Shown here: positions 42,860-52,173 of the stretch, one piece after another | Layout: every line of letters starts with the position of its first letter | How positions within the stretch are numbered: the first letter of the stretch is position 1 | Origin: Bacillota bacterium | Lineage (GTDB): Bacteria > Armatimonadota > HRBIN16 | Assembly: GCA_023511455.1 (NCBI GenBank) | Contig: JAIMBJ010000012.1 | Location: 1 to 64,000, forward strand | Reading direction: 5' to 3' | DNA length: 64,000 nt | The notes under the pieces: generated by a model | Databases searched by the model: none | What the model was told of the DNA's origin: nothing | The model's input: the letters and a program-made list of their open reading frames with translations, nothing else | Made by a program: the position numbers and the translations under genes

Positions 42860-44419
42860 TTACTCATCCCCCAGCAAGCCGAAGTTTCGCACCAGCACGC
42901 CGAAGTCCAACAGAGTGACCTCATCGTCTCCGTCTAGGTCGGCGTTGGGGTTCCAGTTGCTATCGCCCGGCATGGAACCAAACGCCGCCACCAGCGCGCC
43001 GAAGTCGAGCAACGTGACCTCATTATCGCCGTCGATGTCGCCGTTGATGAGGCTGAAGTTCAGCGTGACCGGCGCGGTCAGGTTCACGTTCGGGATGACC
43101 TGGCGCAGCCAGTGCGACGCCTTCGCCGCGACGTCAAACGTGCCATACAGCGAGGTGACCAGACGATAGGCACCGGTGCTGTCCAAATCCACATTGTAGG
43201 TCTCCAGCGGGGTGGTCTCGCCCGGGTTGCGGATTTCTATCGTCACCGGCACAGTACTGACGTCGCCGCCGAAGTCTCTCAATACCACGCTGCCCCCTAC
43301 TTCAATCGCTGGCAAGACCTCGAGTACATCGAGGCGGTCAATCGTGCCCGCGGGCGAAGCCGGCACATGCCCACTGACCACCAGCAGCAACAGTCTGCCA
43401 TCGGGGGTGATAAAGTGGGTGGCGTTAATCAGGTTGTGCCGGAAGGCGCTGACGCTCACACCGTCCAGCGTCTCTCCACTGCCATCCCATTCGCCCAGCG
43501 GGTTGCCGTTGGGGTCGGCAAGATACAGCTTGTGGGTGGTGGGGTCTATCGTCGGCGTACGCAGGTTGTAGGCGATGAAATCGGTGAGCGTGGGGTACAC
43601 TGCGGACACGGGCACATAATTCACCGTGCATTGCTGGAAGTTGCCCGCGTCAAACGGGACGATGCGCACGAGGGTGCCATAGCTGTCCACGCCGGTTCGC
43701 ACTGCCTTGAAGATGCCGTCGTTGACGTCGCCGGAGGCACGGTGAATGTATACATCACCGTTGGGCGCGAAGGCGATGTCGCGCAGGAAGTCTGGCGCGA
43801 AGTTGTTGCTGTTGCCAAGTAGCGTTCCCGCTGTGAACGACACACGGCGAATCGTGCGCGTGCCCAGCGACCCTACCGCCAGCGCGCTGCCCGTGCCAGC
43901 GTATCCTGGATCTACCGCGATAGCTTCGTAGCGCGTAACGCCGATTTCAGCCGGCGACAAAATCCCGTCGACTGCCCACAACGCATCGACGTTCCCAAAG
44001 GTGTCTAAGCGGACAATTGCCGTCTCGGGGCTGGTACCGTGTCCAAGACCGAAGCCTGCATACAGCACTCCGTTGTGGTACACCAGCCGCGAATCGCGTG
44101 AGACACCCGCCGCCGTCCACGACAGGATGCGACTGACGCCTGCACCATACGTCAGGTTGCCGCTGGGAAGGTTCAGCACATCATCGATGCGCACGATACC
44201 GACAGTTCCATTGCCGCTTGATGCCCGGAACCCAATCACGTAGGCGTTTACTCCGTCGAAAGCGACGTCGATAGCACCCTCGCCACAACTGCTTGGGGTG
44301 CCATCAAAGATACCAGAAATGTTGAAGCTGCGCAGGAGCTTGAGCTGCACCTGTGCCTGTGCGGACAGCGCAAGGCAGACGATACCTAGCAGCGCCGCGA
44401 GAAGCGCCAACCGTCTCAT
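42860..44419 (-). CDS. Secreted beta-propeller-like protein with dockerin-like tail
   Basis: A 519-residue exported protein. Signal peptide MRRLALLAALLGIVCLALSAQA; AGGAGG lies before the ATG. The central part (about 30-390) reads like a repeated SMP-30/NHL-type propeller, with IDVAFDGVNAYVIGF, RDIAFAPNGDVYIHR and LYLADPNGNPLGEW. The C-terminal module has VVLRDFGGD, SHWLRQ and two calcium loops, DIDGDNEVTLLD and DLDGDDEVTLLD. No catalytic site was recognised. It is transcribed from a good promoter. Confidence 0.8.
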   Translation of the reverse strand: MRRLALLAALLGIVCLALSAQAQVQLKLLRSFNISGIFDGTPSSCGEGAIDVAFDGVNAYVIGFRASSGNGTVGIVRIDDVLNLPSGNLTYGAGVSRILSWTAAGVSRDSRLVYHNGVLYAGFGLGHGTSPETAIVRLDTFGNVDALWAVDGILSPAEIGVTRYEAIAVDPGYAGTGSALAVGSLGTRTIRRVSFTAGTLLGNSNNFAPDFLRDIAFAPNGDVYIHRASGDVNDGIFKAVRTGVDSYGTLVRIVPFDAGNFQQCTVNYVPVSAVYPTLTDFIAYNLRTPTIDPTTHKLYLADPNGNPLGEWDGSGETLDGVSVSAFRHNLINATHFITPDGRLLLLVVSGHVPASPAGTIDRLDVLEVLPAIEVGGSVVLRDFGGDVSTVPVTIEIRNPGETTPLETYNVDLDSTGAYRLVTSLYGTFDVAAKASHWLRQVIPNVNLTAPVTLNFSLINGDIDGDNEVTLLDFGALVAAFGSMPGDSNWNPNADLDGDDEVTLLDFGVLVRNFGLLGDE

Positions 44420-44463
44420 CGAAAAAAACCTCCTTTCAGCGTTATATAATGATTAGCATCTTT

Positions 44464-44492
44464 ATTATAGCGCAACCTGCAAAAGATGTCCA
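44464..44492 (-). promoter_or_regulatory. Promoter of the propeller/dockerin gene
   Basis: On the minus strand TGGACA (44492-44487) and TATAAT (44469-44464) are exactly 17 bp apart, about 45 bp before the ATG at 44419. Confidence 0.7.
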
Positions 44493-44614
44493 GTATTTTG
44501 CGGGGGAGGCAACTTTTCTCAAAGAACCGTTCTGACACCGCCCACTGTTCCCGTGTGCCCACCCGATAGGGTATTATAGCCTGTGTAAAGCTTTTCAGGA
44601 GGGTTTGAAACGGC

Positions 44615-46357
44615 ATGTTCTGGCGTCTGCTGAGCCTGATGCGTCCCTACACCCTGCCCATTGTGATTGGCTTTATCTGTCTGTTGCTGGCGACGCCCGC
44701 GCAGATGTTTCCCCCGCTGGTGTGGAAGTATGTGGTAGACGAGGTTATCATGAACCGCAAGGTAGACCACCTGCTGCCCGCGATGCTAGTGATGCTGGCG
44801 GTGCATCTGGTGGGAATGGGGCTGTCGGCGGCACGCACCTACTTGCTGGGGGTGGCAGGTCAACGCTTCGTCGCCGACCTGCGCAACCGCCTGCACGACA
44901 AGTTGATGCGCCAGTCGGTGCGTTACCACCACGACCGCAAAAGCGGAGACCTGATGGCGCGTGTGATCGGTGATGTGGACACCCTGCAGGAAGTGGTCAT
45001 CAACGGGGTAGACAACATCCTGGGCAACGCGCTGAGCCTTGTGTGGGTAGCAGGCATCATCGTGTGGTTGAACTGGAAGGTGGGTACACTCACGCTGTTG
45101 CCGCTGGTGGTGGTGGCGGTGATGGTGTGGTTTTTCAACCTGCGCGTGAAGGGGCTGTATCGCGCCATCCGCGACCGTCTCGGCGACCTCTCCGCCAAGC
45201 TGCAGGAGAACCTGCTGGGGATGCTCATCATCAAAGCCTTCGCACGAGAGGCGTACGAGCAGGAGCGTTTCCAGCAGGTCAACGCGGATTATACCACGAC
45301 CAGCCTCAAGGGCGTGAAGGTGCGCTCGGTGTACTTCCCCGGCGTGATGACAGTGGGCTTTTTGAGTAATATCGCCATGATCGGCGCAGGAGCCTATTTC
45401 GTGTTAAGGGGAGAGTTCACCATCGGCGGGCTGGTGGCGTATCGGGGCTACTGGTGGCAGCTGTTTGCGCCTGTGTTCTCGCTGGCGCAGGTGAACGAGA
45501 TGATTCAGCGTGCGATCGCGGCTGCCTCGCGCGTGTTCGAGGTGCTGGACGCGCCCGAAGAGGTCACCGACGCCCCCGACGCCATCGCTCCCGATACGGT
45601 GCAGGGGCACATCCGCTTCGACAGGGTGAGCTTTGCCTACACCTCCGAGCGACCTGTCCTGCAGGAGGTCTCGTTCGAGGTTTTGCCGGGGCAGCGCATC
45701 GGCATCGTGGGTCCCAGCGGCACCGGAAAGACCACCATCCTCAACCTGATACTGCGCCTGTACGACCCGCAGGAAGGCGTCATCTATCTGGATGGCATAC
45801 CCCTGCGCCAGTTGCAACAGCAGGCTTTCCGCCGTCATATCGCGCTGGTCACACAGGAGCCGTTCCTGTTCAACGACACCGTGCGCCAGAACATTCTGTT
45901 CGGTCGGCTGGACGCCACCGATGAGGAAATCGAAACCGCTGCTCGCCTCGCGAACGCTCACGAGTTCATCATGGACCTGCCGCAGGGATACGACACACTG
46001 GTTGGCGAGCGAGGCGTTAAACTGTCTGGCGGGCAGAAACAGCGCATCTGCATCGCCCGTGCCTTCCTCGCAAACCCTAAAGTGCTGCTGCTGGACGAAG
46101 CCACTGCGTCGGTAGAACCCGAGTCAGAGGCAGTGATACAGGCTGCGCTGGAAAGGCTGATGCAGGAACGCACCACCATTATCGTCACGCACCGCCTCTC
46201 GCTGGTGCGCGACTGCGACCGTATTCTGGTGATAGACGAAGGGCGCGTGATCGAATCGGGCAGGCACGAGCAGCTCATGGAGAAAAACGGCTGGTACGCG
46301 CGTATGTACCGCCTGCAGATGGAGGGCGGCGCGCTGGTGGAGGAGCTGATGGATTGA
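44615..46357 (+). CDS. ABC transporter, fused permease-ATPase (exporter type)
   Basis: A 580-residue half-transporter. Six transmembrane helices (about 1-310) of the type I exporter fold are followed by a nucleotide-binding domain with Walker A GPSGTGKT (366-373), signature LSGGQ (470-474) and Walker B VLLLDEA. The D-loop reads SVEPE instead of the usual SALD, a slight deviation. AGGAGGG lies upstream of ATG. It probably works as a homodimer exporting lipid or small molecules. The substrate is unknown; the downstream sugar-type genes are separated and do not point to one. Confidence 0.9.
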   Translation: MFWRLLSLMRPYTLPIVIGFICLLLATPAQMFPPLVWKYVVDEVIMNRKVDHLLPAMLVMLAVHLVGMGLSAARTYLLGVAGQRFVADLRNRLHDKLMRQSVRYHHDRKSGDLMARVIGDVDTLQEVVINGVDNILGNALSLVWVAGIIVWLNWKVGTLTLLPLVVVAVMVWFFNLRVKGLYRAIRDRLGDLSAKLQENLLGMLIIKAFAREAYEQERFQQVNADYTTTSLKGVKVRSVYFPGVMTVGFLSNIAMIGAGAYFVLRGEFTIGGLVAYRGYWWQLFAPVFSLAQVNEMIQRAIAAASRVFEVLDAPEEVTDAPDAIAPDTVQGHIRFDRVSFAYTSERPVLQEVSFEVLPGQRIGIVGPSGTGKTTILNLILRLYDPQEGVIYLDGIPLRQLQQQAFRRHIALVTQEPFLFNDTVRQNILFGRLDATDEEIETAARLANAHEFIMDLPQGYDTLVGERGVKLSGGQKQRICIARAFLANPKVLLLDEATASVEPESEAVIQAALERLMQERTTIIVTHRLSLVRDCDRILVIDEGRVIESGRHEQLMEKNGWYARMYRLQMEGGALVEELMD

Positions 46358-46434
46358 GGGATGACACGCGCAGGAGCTGCCTTTTCCCTGTGCGAATCGT
46401 GACTCACCAACACGCATCGAAAGGAGAAACGTTC

Positions 46435-47538
46435 ATGCGCCGCATGAAAGTGGGCGTGATCGGCTGTGGCAACATCAGCCCCATCTACCTGCAGGCGGGT
46501 AGAGTGTTTGAATCTATAGACATCGTGGGATGCGCCGATATCGACATGGAAAGGGCGCGTGCTCGTGCTGCCGAATTCGGTGTTCCCAAGGTTTTGACGC
46601 CCGAGGAATTGCTTGCCGACCCCGAAGTGGAGATTGTGCTGAACCTCACCGTGCCGAAAGCACACGCCGAAATCAACCTGAAGGCGATTGACGCAGGCAA
46701 GCATATTTACACCGAGAAACCCCTGGCGACCAACCGCGAGGACGGGCGCAAAACCGTGCAAGCCGCTCGTGCAAAGGGGGTACGTGTCGGTTCCGCTCCA
46801 GATACCTTTCTGGGAGGTGGTATCCAGACCTGTCGCAAACTCATCGATGACGGCTGGATCGGCGAACCTGTGGGTGCTACCGCCTTCATGACCTGTCACG
46901 GTCACGAGAGCTGGCACCCCTCACCCGAGTTCTACTACGAGGTGGGCGGGGGACCGATGTTCGACATGGGTCCCTACTATCTCACCGCGCTGGTGAACCT
47001 CATCGGTCCCGTACGGCAGGTCAGTGGGATGGCGCGCATCACCTTCCCCGAGCGGCTTATCACCAGCCAGCCAAAATACGGTAAGGTCGTGAAAGTGGAG
47101 ACGCCAACACACATCGCGGGCACGATGGAGTTTGCGAACGGCACGATTGGCACGGTGGTGATGAGCTTTGATGTGTGGGCGGCGCAGCTGCCACGCATCG
47201 AGATATACGGCACGGAGGGAACCCTCAGCGTGCCCGACCCCAATACCTTCGGCGGTCCCGTGCGCCTGTACCGGCCGGGCAACCGCGACTGGATGGAGAT
47301 ACCGCTGACCCACGGCTACACAGAGAACAGTCGTGGGCTGGGAGTGGCGGACATGGCGGCAGCCATCCAGACGGGCAGACCGCACCGCGCCAGTGGCGAC
47401 CTTGCCTATCATGTGCTGGATGTGATGCAGGCGTTCTTGGACGCTGCGGAGGCTGGCAGAACCATCGCCATCGAAAGCACCTGTGAACGCCCGAAGCCTT
47501 TGCCACTGGGATTACGACACGGACAGATCGACGCTTAA
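46435..47538 (+). CDS. Gfo/Idh/MocA family oxidoreductase
   Basis: A 367-residue NAD(P)-dependent dehydrogenase. ATG 46435 was chosen because AAAGGAG precedes it and the protein then begins [18 protein letters not shown], the Rossmann-fold glycine-rich loop. EKPLATN is the substrate/NAD-contacting EKP motif. The C-terminal alpha/beta domain follows. Members oxidise or isomerise sugars and cyclitols. It lies 15 bp before a ThuA-like gene, a combination known for carbohydrate catabolism. Confidence 0.9.
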   Translation: MRRMKVGVIGCGNISPIYLQAGRVFESIDIVGCADIDMERARARAAEFGVPKVLTPEELLADPEVEIVLNLTVPKAHAEINLKAIDAGKHIYTEKPLATNREDGRKTVQAARAKGVRVGSAPDTFLGGGIQTCRKLIDDGWIGEPVGATAFMTCHGHESWHPSPEFYYEVGGGPMFDMGPYYLTALVNLIGPVRQVSGMARITFPERLITSQPKYGKVVKVETPTHIAGTMEFANGTIGTVVMSFDVWAAQLPRIEIYGTEGTLSVPDPNTFGGPVRLYRPGNRDWMEIPLTHGYTENSRGLGVADMAAAIQTGRPHRASGDLAYHVLDVMQAFLDAAEAGRTIAIESTCERPKPLPLGLRHGQIDA

Positions 47539-47553
47539 CAGGAGGAACAGAGT

Positions 47554-48198
47554 ATGAAACGCGCGTTAATCGTCTGGGGCGGCTGGGAGGGACATGAACC
47601 CAAGCAGTGCGCCGAGATTTTCGCGCCCTGGCTGCAATCGCAGGGCTACGAGGTCATCGTTTCCCATACGCTGGACACCTACACCGACAAAGACCTGATG
47701 CAGTCGCTGAACCTGATTGTGCCGATATGGACAATGGGTACCATCACCCCCGAGCAGGAAGCGGGGCTTCTGGACGCCGTGCGCAGTGGCGTGGGCATCG
47801 CCGGATGGCACGGGGGCATGGGCGACTCATTCCGCAACAACACCGAATATCAGTTCATGGTTGGTGGGCAGTGGGTTGCTCACCCGGGCAACATCATCGA
47901 ATACGAAGTGAACATCATCAAGCCCGACGACCCCATCGTGGCGGGCTTGAGCGACTTCAAGATGCATTCGGAACAGTACTACATGCATGTGGACCCCTCC
48001 AACGAGGTACTCGCGACCACTACCTTCAGCGGCGAATACTGTGAGTGGATTGCGGGCACGGTGATGCCCGTGGTGTGGAAACGTCGCTACGGGAAGGGGC
48101 GCGTGTTCTACAGCTCGCTGGGGCATGTGGCGAAGGACTTCGAGGTGCCCGAAGCGCTGGAGATTATGAAGCGCGGCATGTTGTGGGCATCCACATAG
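47554..48198 (+). CDS. ThuA-like domain protein
   Basis: A 214-residue protein of the ThuA/glutamine-amidotransferase-like fold first seen in trehalose utilisation. It begins [20 protein letters not shown] and includes [29 protein letters not shown] and a C-terminal [12 protein letters not shown]. Its exact enzymatic role remains unclear, but the family often acts on 3-keto sugar derivatives. The AGGAGG before ATG and close spacing suggest co-expression with the oxidoreductase. Confidence 0.85.
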   Translation: MKRALIVWGGWEGHEPKQCAEIFAPWLQSQGYEVIVSHTLDTYTDKDLMQSLNLIVPIWTMGTITPEQEAGLLDAVRSGVGIAGWHGGMGDSFRNNTEYQFMVGGQWVAHPGNIIEYEVNIIKPDDPIVAGLSDFKMHSEQYYMHVDPSNEVLATTTFSGEYCEWIAGTVMPVVWKRRYGKGRVFYSSLGHVAKDFEVPEALEIMKRGMLWAST

Positions 48199-48223
48199 CC
48201 AGCAGCCTGTTGGCACATTGTAC

Positions 48224-48256
48224 GGGGCAGACGCGCGGTCTGCCCCTGTTTTCTCC
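48224..48256 (+). terminator. Intrinsic terminator of the oxidoreductase-ThuA operon
   Basis: GGGGCAGAC (48224-48232) and GTCTGCCCC (48238-48246) form a 9-bp stem with a GCGCG loop, followed by TGTTTTC. The left end TGTAC-GGGGC resembles the palindrome at 1896-1925. Confidence 0.65.
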
Positions 48257-48277
48257 CCCCCATGCAACCTCAACTAT

Positions 48278-48312
48278 CGCTCTAGGATTCACCCTCACAT
48301 AAGCCGACAATA
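48278..48312 (+). promoter_or_regulatory. Candidate sigma-28 promoter of the flagellar operon
   Basis: CGCTCTAGGATTC (48278-48290), 12 bp, then GCCGACAATA (48303-48312). The -10 resembles the FliA consensus GCCGATAA. The same two blocks at identical spacing occur before fliL (53641-53675). It lies about 45 bp before the fliK start; the -10 is also inside an AAGCCG...CGGCTT inverted repeat. Confidence 0.6.
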
Positions 48313-48358
48313 TTACCGGCTTCGCGCATGAACACGGCGCGAGAAAGGAGGTGAGAGA

Positions 48359-49711
48359 GTGACGCAAGCGGTACAGGCAGAGATTTTCACAGGTTCCCCG
48401 CAAGTGGGCAGTGTGCCCACGTCAGCGCAGGCAGCTGTGCCTGTCGCTGAGGGAGAGGTGTCGTGGTTCGCGCAGCTGCTGGCGATGCTGCAGGCTCCTG
48501 CTGGGGTGGACATGCCGGTGCCGGCAGAGGTACACCCGGATGCCCCTCCCGAAAGCGAAAAAGCCCCCAAACCTCTGGAAATGACACAGGTCGCCGTGTT
48601 GCTGGCGCCGCCAGTCTTCTGGGGGAACGTGCCCGCGCCGGCGCAGCCGCCGGATGAGAGTGTGGCGGCTGATTCGGCAGTACACGTTATCCAGCGGGAG
48701 ACGGCAAACGGCATGCCCATCTCCGTACCACCACCCGCAACCGGAGAAGCGGCGCCAGCCCGTGAGCGAACGGCTGCGGCTATGCCGTCTCCCACAAACG
48801 TGGAAAGTAAGCCCGAACAGCCTTCGGCTTTCGAGGGCATGGCCTTCCAGCCACCCGCCGACCGAGCTGGGGACACACCGTCTGCGGAGGTCTCGCTACC
48901 GGTGGACAAGGCGATGCCACGTGTCAGGGATGCGATCTCGCCGCCTGCGCTGGAGACATCCCCTGCGCCGCACCCGACATCTCGTGCTGCGGAAACCCGT
49001 GCCGGTGACGCCACCAGCGTGCGTCCACCAACCGATGACCTGCTAAACGTATCGGGTGTCCAGAACCCGGCTGCGCCTGCCACACCGTCGGGTAACGCGG
49101 GCGCATCGCAGGGTGACGGCAGGGAGGAACACAGGGAGCCTGCATTGACAGTGCGTGTGGGTACACGCTCCCGGATCAAGCCAGCCGAGAGACCGTTCTC
49201 CATGCACGTGAACGAGATGCACCCACATGGTCATCAGACGGGGGAGGCGACTGCAGCGGTATCCCGAGTAGCAGAGAATGCTCCACCGCAGCCGGAGGTG
49301 TCGCCGGTAGAGGTGGTTCGGCAGGTTGCACGGCAGATAGAAACCTTAACGAGCCAGCGTGGTACCAGCAGTGTGACCCTGCAGCTGGAGCCAGAGCATC
49401 TGGGCAGGCTACGTGTGACCATCTCACTGAACGATGGCGCTATCCATACCCACATCGTGGCGGACAACCACGTGGTAAGACAGATGCTGGAAAGCAACTC
49501 CAGCCTGCTGCAGCAGGCGTTGCAGCAACGCGGTCTGCAACTGGGCGCACTGCAGGTCTCCGTGCAGGGTGACGGACGTCAGTTCCTGTTGCACCAGCCC
49601 TATACCCCACCGCCGAGGGGCGGCTGGCTGGAATCAGATGCAGCGATACGCGCGGCAAACGAAGCAAGTTTCGTGCGCGCAACGCCGGGAGGGATCAACC
49701 TGCTGGCGTAG
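48359..49711 (+). CDS. fliK: Flagellar hook-length control protein FliK
   Basis: A 450-residue protein measuring hook length and switching export specificity. The N-terminal and central regions are Pro/Ala/Glu-rich and low complexity, as usual. The C-terminal Flg_hook domain (about 335-425) includes VTLQLEPEHLGRLRVTISL and SSLLQQALQQRGLQLGALQ. The start is GTG 48359, with AAAGGAGGTGA just upstream. First gene of the flagellar operon. Confidence 0.85.
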   Translation: MTQAVQAEIFTGSPQVGSVPTSAQAAVPVAEGEVSWFAQLLAMLQAPAGVDMPVPAEVHPDAPPESEKAPKPLEMTQVAVLLAPPVFWGNVPAPAQPPDESVAADSAVHVIQRETANGMPISVPPPATGEAAPARERTAAAMPSPTNVESKPEQPSAFEGMAFQPPADRAGDTPSAEVSLPVDKAMPRVRDAISPPALETSPAPHPTSRAAETRAGDATSVRPPTDDLLNVSGVQNPAAPATPSGNAGASQGDGREEHREPALTVRVGTRSRIKPAERPFSMHVNEMHPHGHQTGEATAAVSRVAENAPPQPEVSPVEVVRQVARQIETLTSQRGTSSVTLQLEPEHLGRLRVTISLNDGAIHTHIVADNHVVRQMLESNSSLLQQALQQRGLQLGALQVSVQGDGRQFLLHQPYTPPPRGGWLESDAAIRAANEASFVRATPGGINLLA

Positions 49712-49732
49712 CCACGAAGGAGGTGTGCATCG

Positions 49733-50137
49733 ATGACCGTAACGCCAGGTGGTGGCGCGGGTAACACGTTCACAGCAGCCGTGAGCGCCACCCCAAAGAC
49801 AACCAGAGACCAGTTCCTGAAGCTGTTCCTGACGCAGCTGCAGAACCAGAACCCGTTAGAGCCGATGCAGGATCGGGACTTCCTGATGCAGCTGGCACAG
49901 TTCACGCAGGTGGAAAACGCCGAAGAGATGACGCATACCCTGCAAAAGCTGCAGATGCTGGTCACCTCTACGCAAGCCACAGCCCTGCTGGGTAAGCAGG
50001 TTATCGCTCTGCCAGAGGGCGAGGCGACGCCGACGGAGGGCAAAGTGAGCGCGGTGCGCTTCACCGCCGAGGGCGTGTGGCTGATGGTCAATGGCAAACA
50101 GGTCAGCGTGCAGAACGTGCTGCAGGTAAACGGTTAG
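49733..50137 (+). CDS. flgD: Flagellar hook-capping protein FlgD (short form)
   Basis: A 134-residue protein with the FlgD N-terminal scaffold signature FLKLFLTQLQNQNPLEPMQD, then DFLMQLAQFTQVENAEEM. Typical FlgD is longer than 200 residues and carries FlgD_ig/TUDOR domains; these are absent here, and the protein ends soon after LLGKQVIALPEGE and a small beta segment. It caps the growing hook so FlgE can polymerise. Its short form is also found in some deep-branching bacteria. AAGGAGGTG precedes ATG. Confidence 0.88.
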   Translation: MTVTPGGGAGNTFTAAVSATPKTTRDQFLKLFLTQLQNQNPLEPMQDRDFLMQLAQFTQVENAEEMTHTLQKLQMLVTSTQATALLGKQVIALPEGEATPTEGKVSAVRFTAEGVWLMVNGKQVSVQNVLQVNG

Positions 50138-50153
50138 TTTTGGGAGGTGCAAC

Positions 50154-50519
50154 ATGCCAGAGGTTCGCCAGATAACGAACGTTCCTTCCCCCTCAGGCGT
50201 CAAACCGCCACAACGGACAGCACAGGACGGGGAAGCCTTCCGCGCCGCGCTTCAACAGGCGCAGGGAGGTGTGCGTTTCTCCGCGCATGCGCAGGCGAGA
50301 CTGCAATCACGTCACATCGAACTGGATGCGGAGGCTCTGCGCCGGGTGGAGAACGCGGTGAACAAAGCGGCAGAGAAAGGCTCGCGCGAGTCTCTGCTGC
50401 TGATGGACGACATCGCGCTGATTGTGAGCGTGCGTAACCGCACGGTCATCACCGCCATCGACAAGGAGAACCTGAAGGAGAACGTTTTCACCAACATCGA
50501 CAGCGCAGTGGTGCTGTAA
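50154..50519 (+). CDS. TIGR02530 family flagellar operon protein
   Basis: A 121-residue protein resembling the TIGR02530 family found between flgD and flgE in many Firmicutes-like flagellar operons. Conserved elements are FSAHAQARLQSRHIELD and LIVSVRNRTVITAID, with ENVFTNIDSAVVL at the C-terminus. The exact role is not known; position suggests hook assembly. GGGAGGTG lies upstream of ATG. Confidence 0.82.
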   Translation: MPEVRQITNVPSPSGVKPPQRTAQDGEAFRAALQQAQGGVRFSAHAQARLQSRHIELDAEALRRVENAVNKAAEKGSRESLLLMDDIALIVSVRNRTVITAIDKENLKENVFTNIDSAVVL

Positions 50520-50601
50520 CGGGCACCCGCCGGGGCGGGACCCCCTCCGCGTGACGGGGACGCCCCCAGGCTCCTGAGCGACCGACGGAGCCAACCGTTA
50601 C
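50516..50601 (+). promoter_or_regulatory. GC-rich folded leader before flgE
   Basis: GTAACGG (50516-50522) pairs with CCGTTAC (50595-50601), closing an 86-nt region. Inside are CCCGC/GCGGG (50526-50539), GCGT/ACGC (about 50549-50562) and GGCTCC/GGAGCC (about 50569-50592). The element ends 35 bp before flgE and has no recognised riboswitch signature. The outer stem includes the preceding stop codon. Confidence 0.4.
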
Positions 50602-50636
50602 CATGACATCAAAAACGCGAGGAGGAGGTCACAGAT

Positions 50637-51878
50637 ATGTTTCAGGCGATGTTCTCAAGCATCTCCAGCATCAAGGCACATCAGGTGCGTATGGGTGTGG
50701 TTGGCAACAATATCGCCAACATCAATACCACTGGTTTCAAGTCGGGAAGAGTCACTTTTCAGGAGATGCTGTCTCAAACGCTGCGAGGAGCCAGCCGCCC
50801 TACCGAAGGCGGTCTGGGTGGTACCAACCCTATGCAGGTCGGGCTGGGCACTCAGGTGGGTAGCATCGACACCATCCTGGAGCAGGGAAGCCTGCAGGCT
50901 ACCAACCGCGTCACCGACCTGGCGATTCAGGGCAACGGCTTCTTTGTGGTGAGCAACGGCAAGCGAGTCGCCTTCACACGAGACGGTAATTTCGACATCG
51001 ATGCCAATGGCACGCTGGTGCACAAAGCTACCGGTGAGAAACTGGTTGGCTGGATGCCCAACGCCGACGGCAATATCGACATCACGGAGCCGCTGGATGC
51101 CAGCTCGGTGATAGTCATTCCCGTAGGGAAGACCATTGCCGGTCAAGCCTCCACCAGCGCCAGCTTCAAAGGCAACCTCGCACTGGATGGTACCAGCTGG
51201 ACAACCAGCGTGATGCTCTACGACGCGGTAGGCGCACCGGTAGACCTCAGACTGAGGTTCTCGCGGAACACCAGCGAACCACCATCTACCCCGTGGACGC
51301 TGAGCTACTCGGTAGATGGGGGCAGGACCTGGGTGCCAACGGCTGATGCCGTAGAGTTCGACCAGTACGGGCGTATTGTCCGAGGCGCGAGCCAGACCAT
51401 CATCTTTACACCGCCGGACTCCGGTGCACCTGACATGACGGTATCCATTGACCTGTCGCGCATCACCCAGCTGGCAACCAGTTCCACTGTGGAGCCTATC
51501 GCGCAGAACGGCTATCCGCCGGGCACGCTGGAGCAGCTGACCGTCTCGCCCGATGGAACCATCAATGGCGTCTTCAGTAACGGCTTGAACCTGCCCGTCG
51601 CCCGCGTGGCCATGGCGGTATTCAACAACCCCGGCGGTCTGGAGCGTGCGGGCAACAACCTGTTCCGCGAGTCGGTGAACTCGGGAGTTGCCAACATCGG
51701 CACCGCACAGACGGGTGGACGTGGTTCCATCAGCTCGGGCTATCTGGAGATGTCTAATGCGGACATCGGTAACGAGTTCACCAACCTGATAGTGACCCAG
51801 CGTGGTTTCCAGGCGAACACGCGCATCGTCAGCACGGTGGACGAGATGCTGCAGGACGTGCTGCAGATGAAACGGTAA
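50637..51878 (+). CDS. flgE: Flagellar hook protein FlgE
   Basis: A 413-residue structural protein of the flagellar hook. The N-terminal GNNIANINTTGFKSGRVTF and C-terminal EMSNADIGNEFTNLIVTQRG regions are the coiled-coil D0 elements of rod/hook proteins. AIQGNGFFVV is the FlgE/FlgG core signature. The length fits FlgE. GAGGAGGT precedes the ATG. Confidence 0.93.
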   Translation: MFQAMFSSISSIKAHQVRMGVVGNNIANINTTGFKSGRVTFQEMLSQTLRGASRPTEGGLGGTNPMQVGLGTQVGSIDTILEQGSLQATNRVTDLAIQGNGFFVVSNGKRVAFTRDGNFDIDANGTLVHKATGEKLVGWMPNADGNIDITEPLDASSVIVIPVGKTIAGQASTSASFKGNLALDGTSWTTSVMLYDAVGAPVDLRLRFSRNTSEPPSTPWTLSYSVDGGRTWVPTADAVEFDQYGRIVRGASQTIIFTPPDSGAPDMTVSIDLSRITQLATSSTVEPIAQNGYPPGTLEQLTVSPDGTINGVFSNGLNLPVARVAMAVFNNPGGLERAGNNLFRESVNSGVANIGTAQTGGRGSISSGYLEMSNADIGNEFTNLIVTQRGFQANTRIVSTVDEMLQDVLQMKR

Positions 51879-51896
51879 GTCCCAACCTACCTCTAC

Positions 51897-51923
51897 CCCC
51901 TCTCCCACTTTGTGGGAGAGGGG
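51897..51923. repeat. Hairpin repeat inside the flagellar operon
   Basis: CCCCTCTCCCAC (51897-51908) and GTGGGAGAGGGG (51912-51923) form a perfect 12-bp stem with a TTT loop, followed by CCGGGGGTGAGGG. Similar CCCTCTCCC...GGGAGAGGG units are REP-like intergenic repeats in many genomes. It lies between flgE and flbD and could modulate mRNA stability. Confidence 0.6.
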
Positions 51924-51962
51924 CCGGGGGTGAGGGACATACAAAAAGGACGCTGAAAAGCC

Positions 51963-52157
51963 ATGATTAAAGTGACCAGGTTTGACCATTCGGAGCTTGT
52001 GGTCAACGCGGAGTTGATAGAGACCGTGGAGGCAACGCCAGACACCGTCATCACGCTGACCAGCGGTAAGAAGCTGGTAGTCAGCGAGGACGTGGACGAA
52101 ATCATCCGCCGGGTCATGGAGTATCGTCGTCATGCTTATAGGGCGCAGCAGGAATAG
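51963..52157 (+). CDS. flbD: FlbD family protein
   Basis: A 64-residue small flagellar protein that starts MIKVTRFDHSELVVNAELIE, then TVITLTSGKKLVVSED, and ends in a helix VDEIIRRVMEYRR. This is the FlbD family found between flgE and motA; it is short and of unknown mechanism. AAAAGCC-type spacing before ATG gives only a weak ribosome site. Confidence 0.85.
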   Translation: MIKVTRFDHSELVVNAELIETVEATPDTVITLTSGKKLVVSEDVDEIIRRVMEYRRHAYRAQQE

Positions 52158-52173
52158 TGCCGCCGGTTCCAGG

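Noticed and set aside
50516-50601. Cyclic di-GMP riboswitch before flgE
   Set aside because: The conserved GGGCAAACC and GCAAAGCC-type segments of the known class I family are missing.
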